53,430 nucleotides of DNA from Desulfatibacillum sp. (GTDB taxonomy: Bacteria; Desulfobacterota; Desulfobacteria; Desulfobacterales; SpSt-501), in NCBI GenBank assembly GCA_020725555.1, contig DYEU01000002.1:1-53430 (forward strand), in the 5' to 3' direction. Each line of letters starts with the position of its first letter. Position 1 is the stretch's first letter. The notes below the pieces were generated by a model. That model was not told where the DNA came from, searched no databases, and saw only the letters and a list, made by a program, of their open reading frames with translations. Below, one piece after another: positions 49,853 to 53,430 of this stretch. Both the position numbers and the translations under genes were made by a program.

Positions 49853-50538
49853 GGCCGGTTTCCGAAGATCGCCGTGCCGATGCGCACAAGCGTCGCCCCC
49901 TCGGCGATCGCCGCCTCGAAATCCCCGGTCATGCCCATGGAGAGCTCGGGGAGGGCGATCCCGGACTCCTCCTCAAGCCGGTCCCGGAGGGCACGCAGCC
50001 TGGCGAAGTAGGGCCGTGCGCGTTCGGGGTCGTCGAAATAGGGCGGGATCGTCATCAGTCCGAGAACCCGCAGATGCGACAGCCGGGAGGCTTCCGCGAG
50101 CAGGGCCGGGACCTCCGCCGGCGACGCCCCCGACTTGGTTTCCTCGCCGGCGAGACTCACCTGGATCAGAACGTCCTGAACCTTGGGGAGGCGGGCGGCG
50201 AGGCGGTCGATCTCGCGCGCCAGGCGGACCGAATCGAGGGTGTGGATGAGATCGAAGAGCCGCACGGCGAATTTCGCCTTGTTCGTCTGCAGGTGGCCGA
50301 TGAGGTGCCAGCGAAGGGGGAGAGCGGCAAGGGCCGCGATCTTGTCGCGCGCCTCCTGGACGTAGTTTTCGCCGAAGACCCCGAGACCCGCTTCGTGGGC
50401 GGCAACGACCGCCTGCGGCGGCCAGGTCTTGCTCACGGCGACGAGGCGGATCTCCGCGGGATCGCGGCCGCAGGCGGCCGCCGCCGCCTCGATCCGCCGC
50501 CGGACGGCCCGCACGCGCTCGGGGATCCCCTCGGTCAC
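49849..50538 (-). CDS. yggS: YggS/PLPBP family pyridoxal-phosphate homeostasis protein
   Basis: A 229-residue, single-domain PLP-binding barrel that balances vitamin B6 and amino-acid pools. The PLP lysine is K37 in LVAVSKTWP. FGENYVQEARDK, WHLIGHLQTNKAK, IQVSLAGEETKSG, GLMTIPPYF and SMGMTGDFEAAIAEGATLVRIGTAIFG are the standard family blocks. It starts at GTG 50538, overlapping the maf stop (GTGA), with GGAGAAGGAT upstream. Confidence 0.95.
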   Translation of the reverse strand: MTEGIPERVRAVRRRIEAAAAACGRDPAEIRLVAVSKTWPPQAVVAAHEAGLGVFGENYVQEARDKIAALAALPLRWHLIGHLQTNKAKFAVRLFDLIHTLDSVRLAREIDRLAARLPKVQDVLIQVSLAGEETKSGASPAEVPALLAEASRLSHLRVLGLMTIPPYFDDPERARPYFARLRALRDRLEEESGIALPELSMGMTGDFEAAIAEGATLVRIGTAIFGNRP

Positions 50539-51182
50539 GACGACGCATCCTTCTCCGCCGCCGCCTCCAGCGGGGCGGGCTGCGGTCGTTCGTACCCCAC
50601 GACCCCTTCGCGGATGAGGATTTCGATGACCTCGCAGACGGGAAGCCCCACCACGTTGGTGTAGGAGCCCTCGATCCGCCGCACGAGGAAGGTGCCGATC
50701 CCCTGGATGGCGTATGCGCCGGCCTTGTCGAAGGGCTCGCCGGTGCGGATGTACCATTCGATCTCCGCCGGGGCGAGTTCCTTGAACTGCACGGCGGTGC
50801 GCACGGTGTCGGCAAAGAGGCGCTCCCCCAGGCGGCGATGGATGCAAAAGCCGGTCAGGACCTCGTGGGTGCGGCCGCTTAGGCGGGTGAGCATCCGGCG
50901 GGCCTCCTCGGTCGAGGCGGGCTTTCCCAGAACGGTGCCGTCGACGACGACCACCGTGTCCGCGCCGATGACCCAGCTTTCGGGGTGAATGCCGGCGACA
51001 TCGCGCGCCTTGGCGATCGCCAGCTCGCGGACGAACCGCTCGGGCGGTGCGCCGGCGGGATTGCTTTCGCGGATGCGGCTGGGGATGACGGCAAAGCGCA
51101 AGCCTGCCCGCTCGAGGAGGTAGCGCCGCCGCGGGGAGTTGGAAGCGAGGATGATTTTCGGTTTGACTTCGGGTGGTTCCAT
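50535..51182 (-). CDS. maf: Maf family nucleoside-triphosphate pyrophosphatase
   Basis: The 215-residue Maf protein hydrolyses modified or canonical dTTP/UTP/CTP to monophosphates and is linked to septum control. It shows ILASNSPRRRYLLERAG, IGADTVVVVDGTVLGKPAS (catalytic Asp), and AGAYAIQGIGTFLVRRIEGSYTNVVGLP. The length includes a short Ala/Glu tail. It is the first gene of a four-gene minus-strand operon and faces the Rossmann-protein gene across 68 bases. Confidence 0.94.
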   Translation of the reverse strand: MEPPEVKPKIILASNSPRRRYLLERAGLRFAVIPSRIRESNPAGAPPERFVRELAIAKARDVAGIHPESWVIGADTVVVVDGTVLGKPASTEEARRMLTRLSGRTHEVLTGFCIHRRLGERLFADTVRTAVQFKELAPAEIEWYIRTGEPFDKAGAYAIQGIGTFLVRRIEGSYTNVVGLPVCEVIEILIREGVVGYERPQPAPLEAAAEKDASS

Positions 51183-51250
51183 TGAATGCCGCTTTTAACA
51201 GAGGGCTTGCGGTTTGACAAGGCATCGCCCGCGGCGTACGCATTGCGGAC

Positions 51251-51910
51251 ATGGCGGGGGCATCCGGGCAAACGGCATGGATCGCGGGCGGCGGGAGGTT
51301 CGGCCGGCGCGCAGCGCGGCTGCTCGCGGCCCGCGGCATGCCCTGCCGGATCATAGAAAAGGACGCCCGGCGCTGCGCGGAGCTCGCGGCGGAAGGCTTT
51401 GGCGTCGAATGTGCCGATGCGGTGGGGGTTCTCGCCGCGAGGCTCCCGTCCGAGGTGCAGACCGTTTGGGTGGTCGCCGCCGTTCCTTTCCATTTCGCCT
51501 TCCGCTGGCTCAAGCGAAGGCTTTCCCCCGGGATCGGTCTGCGCCGCAAACGCATCGCCGAGCCCGCACGCCTCGGGTTGCCCAACCTCATCGCCGGGGC
51601 CTCGGGGGATCTCTACGCCAGCCATGCCGACTTTCTCTGCCCCAAGGATTGCCGCGAGGGCGGGTGCTGCCCGGTGACCGGAAAGGAGCGCCCCCCGGCC
51701 CTGCACCGGTCGATTGCCGCGCTTGCGCTGCCGGGCGTCAAGATTCTCGTCGTGAGGAGTTATCAGCTTGCCGCCGGCGTGGGCGGAATGCGCGGCAGGG
51801 ATCTCGAAAAAGCCCGGGACATCATAGAGCGCGGGGAAGGGCCCTTTCTTCTCGCCACCTCCTGCAACTGCCACGCCGTTCTTACATATTTCAAAAAATC
51901 AATGAGTTGA
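51251..51910 (+). CDS. Rossmann-fold protein with cysteine clusters, function unknown
   Basis: A 219-residue protein with an N-terminal TrkA-N-like nucleotide fold (AWIAGGGRFGRRAARLLAARG, then IIEKD with the ribose-binding acid). In the middle a short motif C130-x3-C134-x4-C139-C140 (FLCPKDCREGGCCPVTGKERP) resembles a metal or Fe-S site. Near the end SCNCHAV adds C205, C207 and H208. No transport partner is adjacent. It may be a redox- or metal-sensing NAD-binding regulator; I cannot name a family. A perfect TTGACA (51214-51219) lies upstream, with only a weak -10. Confidence 0.72.
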   Translation: MAGASGQTAWIAGGGRFGRRAARLLAARGMPCRIIEKDARRCAELAAEGFGVECADAVGVLAARLPSEVQTVWVVAAVPFHFAFRWLKRRLSPGIGLRRKRIAEPARLGLPNLIAGASGDLYASHADFLCPKDCREGGCCPVTGKERPPALHRSIAALALPGVKILVVRSYQLAAGVGGMRGRDLEKARDIIERGEGPFLLATSCNCHAVLTYFKKSMS

Positions 51911-52055
51911 CATCCTATCCGCCCTTTGCCGCCCCCTTCTCGAGGGCGGTCTTCGCCACCCCTCCCGCCCGCCTTCCCGGATCCTTGCCGCTGGTTCTTA
52001 TTTTGCATGTCCCCCGGCGAGGGGGCGAACTTTTCCCGCAAGGAACCTTCGGGGC

Positions 52056-53258
52056 TTGAACGAGAACCTCTATCATGTCCTCGCCGTAGACGACGACCCG
52101 GGGATTCTTTCGATCTACCGCGACATTCTCGAGAGCTTTTCCTCACGTAAAGGACAGCCTCCTGACAGCGACGGGGAGGTGTCCTGCGAGCCGGCCTGCT
52201 TCCGCGTCAGTTGCTCCACCCAGGCCGAGGAGGCCGTCGAAATTGTTAAACAATCGCTTTGCGAAAAAGTTCATTACTCAACGATATTCCTTGATATTCA
52301 TCTCCCGCCGGGACCATCCGGAATCTGGGCCGCGGAGCAGATCCTGCGCCTCGATGCCGAGGTCAACATCGTTCTTGTGACCGGCTACACGCCGGGGGAG
52401 ATCGGCGCCCTGCCGTCTTCGCTCGGCTTCTGCGACCGTCTCCTTTTCCTCCAGAAGCCGTTTCACGCGCGGGAGATCATCCAGTTTGCCTCCTCCCTCA
52501 GCGCCAAGTGGCGGGCCGAGCGCAAGGTGCGGGCCTTGAACGCGAACCTCGAGACGCTCGTCTTTCAGAAGACGGCCGAGCTGCGGTTCAGCAACGAGAT
52601 GCTGCGGCGCGAGGTGGATCGCCGGCGGCGCTTCCAGGATGAGCTGCAGCAGAGCCTGGATCGCCTGCGGCGGATGATCGGCGGAACGGTGCTGGCGATC
52701 GCGAAGATGGTGGAAAAGCGCGACCCCTACACCTCGGGCCACCAGCGCCGCGTGGGCGAGCTGTCGCGGGCGATCGGAGAAGAGATGGGGCTTTCCGCGG
52801 AGCGGCTCGAAGGGCTTTTCATGGCCTCGGTGATCCACGACATCGGCAAGATCTCGCTTCCGGCGGAGATCCTGAGCAAGCCCGCCCATCTGAACACCAT
52901 GGAGTGGAGCCTGATCCAGACCCACCCGCAGGCGGGCTACGAGATCCTCCAGAACATCGACTTCCCCTGGCCTGTTGCCGACATCGTCCTCCAGCACCAC
53001 GAGCGGCTTGACGGCTCCGGCTACCCGCGCCGGCTCTCCGGGGAGGCGATCCTCGAGGAGGCCCGCATTGTCGGGGTGGCCGACGTGGTCGAAACCATGT
53101 CTTCGCATCGGCCCTACCGCCCTTCGCTCGGCGTGAAGCGCGCCCTCGAGGAGATCGCCTCGCAACGCGGCGTCCTCTACGACCCGCGTGCCGTGGACGC
53201 CTGCATCGCCCTGCTCGAGGAGGATCGCTTCCGCTTCAGCGACCCCGTTTTCGCTTGA
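52056..53258 (+). CDS. Response regulator with HD-GYP c-di-GMP phosphodiesterase domain
   Basis: The 400-residue protein has an N-terminal receiver (acidic pocket DDD at 12-14, phospho-acceptor D80 in IFLDIHLPPG, T109, K134), a coiled coil (about 150-210), and an HD-GYP domain. The latter keeps the H261-D262 pair of IHDIGK and the full HHERLDGSGYP (314-324), so it should hydrolyse c-di-GMP. The receiver has an enlarged loop (30-53) with three Cys. The start is TTG 52056; no in-frame ATG exists near the receiver start. AAGGA lies 11 bases upstream. The sensor kinase is not in the window. Confidence 0.9.
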   Translation: MNENLYHVLAVDDDPGILSIYRDILESFSSRKGQPPDSDGEVSCEPACFRVSCSTQAEEAVEIVKQSLCEKVHYSTIFLDIHLPPGPSGIWAAEQILRLDAEVNIVLVTGYTPGEIGALPSSLGFCDRLLFLQKPFHAREIIQFASSLSAKWRAERKVRALNANLETLVFQKTAELRFSNEMLRREVDRRRRFQDELQQSLDRLRRMIGGTVLAIAKMVEKRDPYTSGHQRRVGELSRAIGEEMGLSAERLEGLFMASVIHDIGKISLPAEILSKPAHLNTMEWSLIQTHPQAGYEILQNIDFPWPVADIVLQHHERLDGSGYPRRLSGEAILEEARIVGVADVVETMSSHRPYRPSLGVKRALEEIASQRGVLYDPRAVDACIALLEEDRFRFSDPVFA

Positions 53259-53283
53259 ACCGCTCGTGGCTTTTGAATATGCT
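53255..53283 (+). promoter_or_regulatory. Promoter of tRNA-Leu
   Basis: TTGAAC (53255-53260), which contains the stop codon of the HD-GYP gene, a 17-base spacer and TATGCT (53278-53283). The tRNA begins 57 bases later, so a short leader would be trimmed. Confidence 0.5.
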
Positions 53284-53339
53284 TTTTTTCATCGCGGCCC
53301 GTCGCTCACCGCGGCCGCCTGCACGCCTCGACGCACCTC

Positions 53340-53427
53340 GCCTGGGTGGCGGAACCTGGTAGACGCCAGGGACTTAAAATCCCTCGGCCACACGGCCGTG
53401 CCGGATCGATCCCGGCCCCAGGCACCA
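53340..53427 (+). tRNA. tRNA-Leu (anticodon TAA), CCA encoded
   Basis: Acceptor GCCTGGG pairs with CCCAGGC (53417-53423), followed by A73 and CCA. The anticodon stem AGGGA/TCCCT has loop CTTAAAA, so the anticodon is TAA. A long variable arm (CGGCCACACGGCCG) confirms a class II tRNA. The T-stem GCCGG/CCGGC encloses loop ATCGATC, where position 54 is A instead of the nearly invariant T. Confidence 0.96.
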
Positions 53428-53430
53428 AAA

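Noticed and set aside
51907-51912. TTGACA overlapping the stop codon of the Rossmann-protein gene, before the HD-GYP gene
   Set aside because: No acceptable -10 element within 15-19 bases, so not called as a promoter.

Overview
The window is high-GC, densely coded bacterial chromosome. It carries parts or all of three tRNA genes, an outer-membrane porin and lipoprotein, a type IV pilus PilY1 protein, bactofilins, Liv-type ABC and TRAP transporters, QueH, an AMMECR1 protein, a desulforedoxin-like protein and a rubrerythrin-like protein. I infer a Gram-negative, probably anaerobic or microaerobic member of the former Deltaproteobacteria (Desulfuromonadota/Desulfobacterota-like). There is no rRNA or marker set here to fix this more closely.

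1-6.9 kb: partial tRNA-Pro with its promoter, purA and tadA (minus strand), then pncA and tRNA-Arg(ACG) (plus). Just after tRNA-Arg lies a decayed mobile element: the last ~46 codons of a tyrosine integrase fused to a 5'-truncated IS3-family transposase. An ADP-ribosylglycohydrolase follows, then a porin and a lipoprotein that overlap by one base. 6.3-11.5 kb: a 559-base non-coding leader followed by a complete Liv-type ABC importer (SBP, two permeases, two ATPases). 11.5-20.4 kb: an apparent carboxylate or hydroxy-acid utilisation region. On the minus strand it holds a KbaZ/GatZ-like protein, a metacaspase, TRAP DctPQM and an M20 amidohydrolase. Divergently it holds a LarA-family protein and a PdxA2-like dehydrogenase.

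20.4-28.3 kb: an exported sulfite-oxidase-fold protein, a methyltransferase, a concentrative nucleoside transporter, a desulforedoxin-like protein, a crotonase lacking both catalytic glutamates, a ferritin-like protein, a large membrane spermidine-synthase-like pseudoenzyme and an exported isoaspartyl methyltransferase. 28.4-34.5 kb: two bactofilins and a 1656-residue PilY1-type protein behind a consensus sigma-54 promoter. 34.5-37.6 kb: AMMECR1 (AmrA) and a membrane-anchored kinase.

37.7-47.4 kb: a long plus-strand gene train (Mut7-C RNase, ATP-grasp, HD triphosphohydrolase, HIT, LapA, MutS, AmiC-type amidase, enoyl-CoA hydratase, small membrane protein). The first three genes overlap and are probably translationally coupled. 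47.4-51.2 kb: minus-strand maf-yggS-queH-M48 peptidase operon. 51.2-53.4 kb: a Rossmann protein with cysteine clusters, an HD-GYP response regulator and tRNA-Leu(UAA).

The strongest leads are the LarA/PdxA2/KbaZ/TRAP locus, the PilY1 protein with a beta-domain insertion inside its vWA domain and a sigma-54 promoter, the coupled Mut7-C/ATP-grasp/HD trio, the membrane kinase with a DVE in place of DFG, and the amidase with duplicated two-cysteine helical modules. All functional statements are from reading the sequence; no searches were run.
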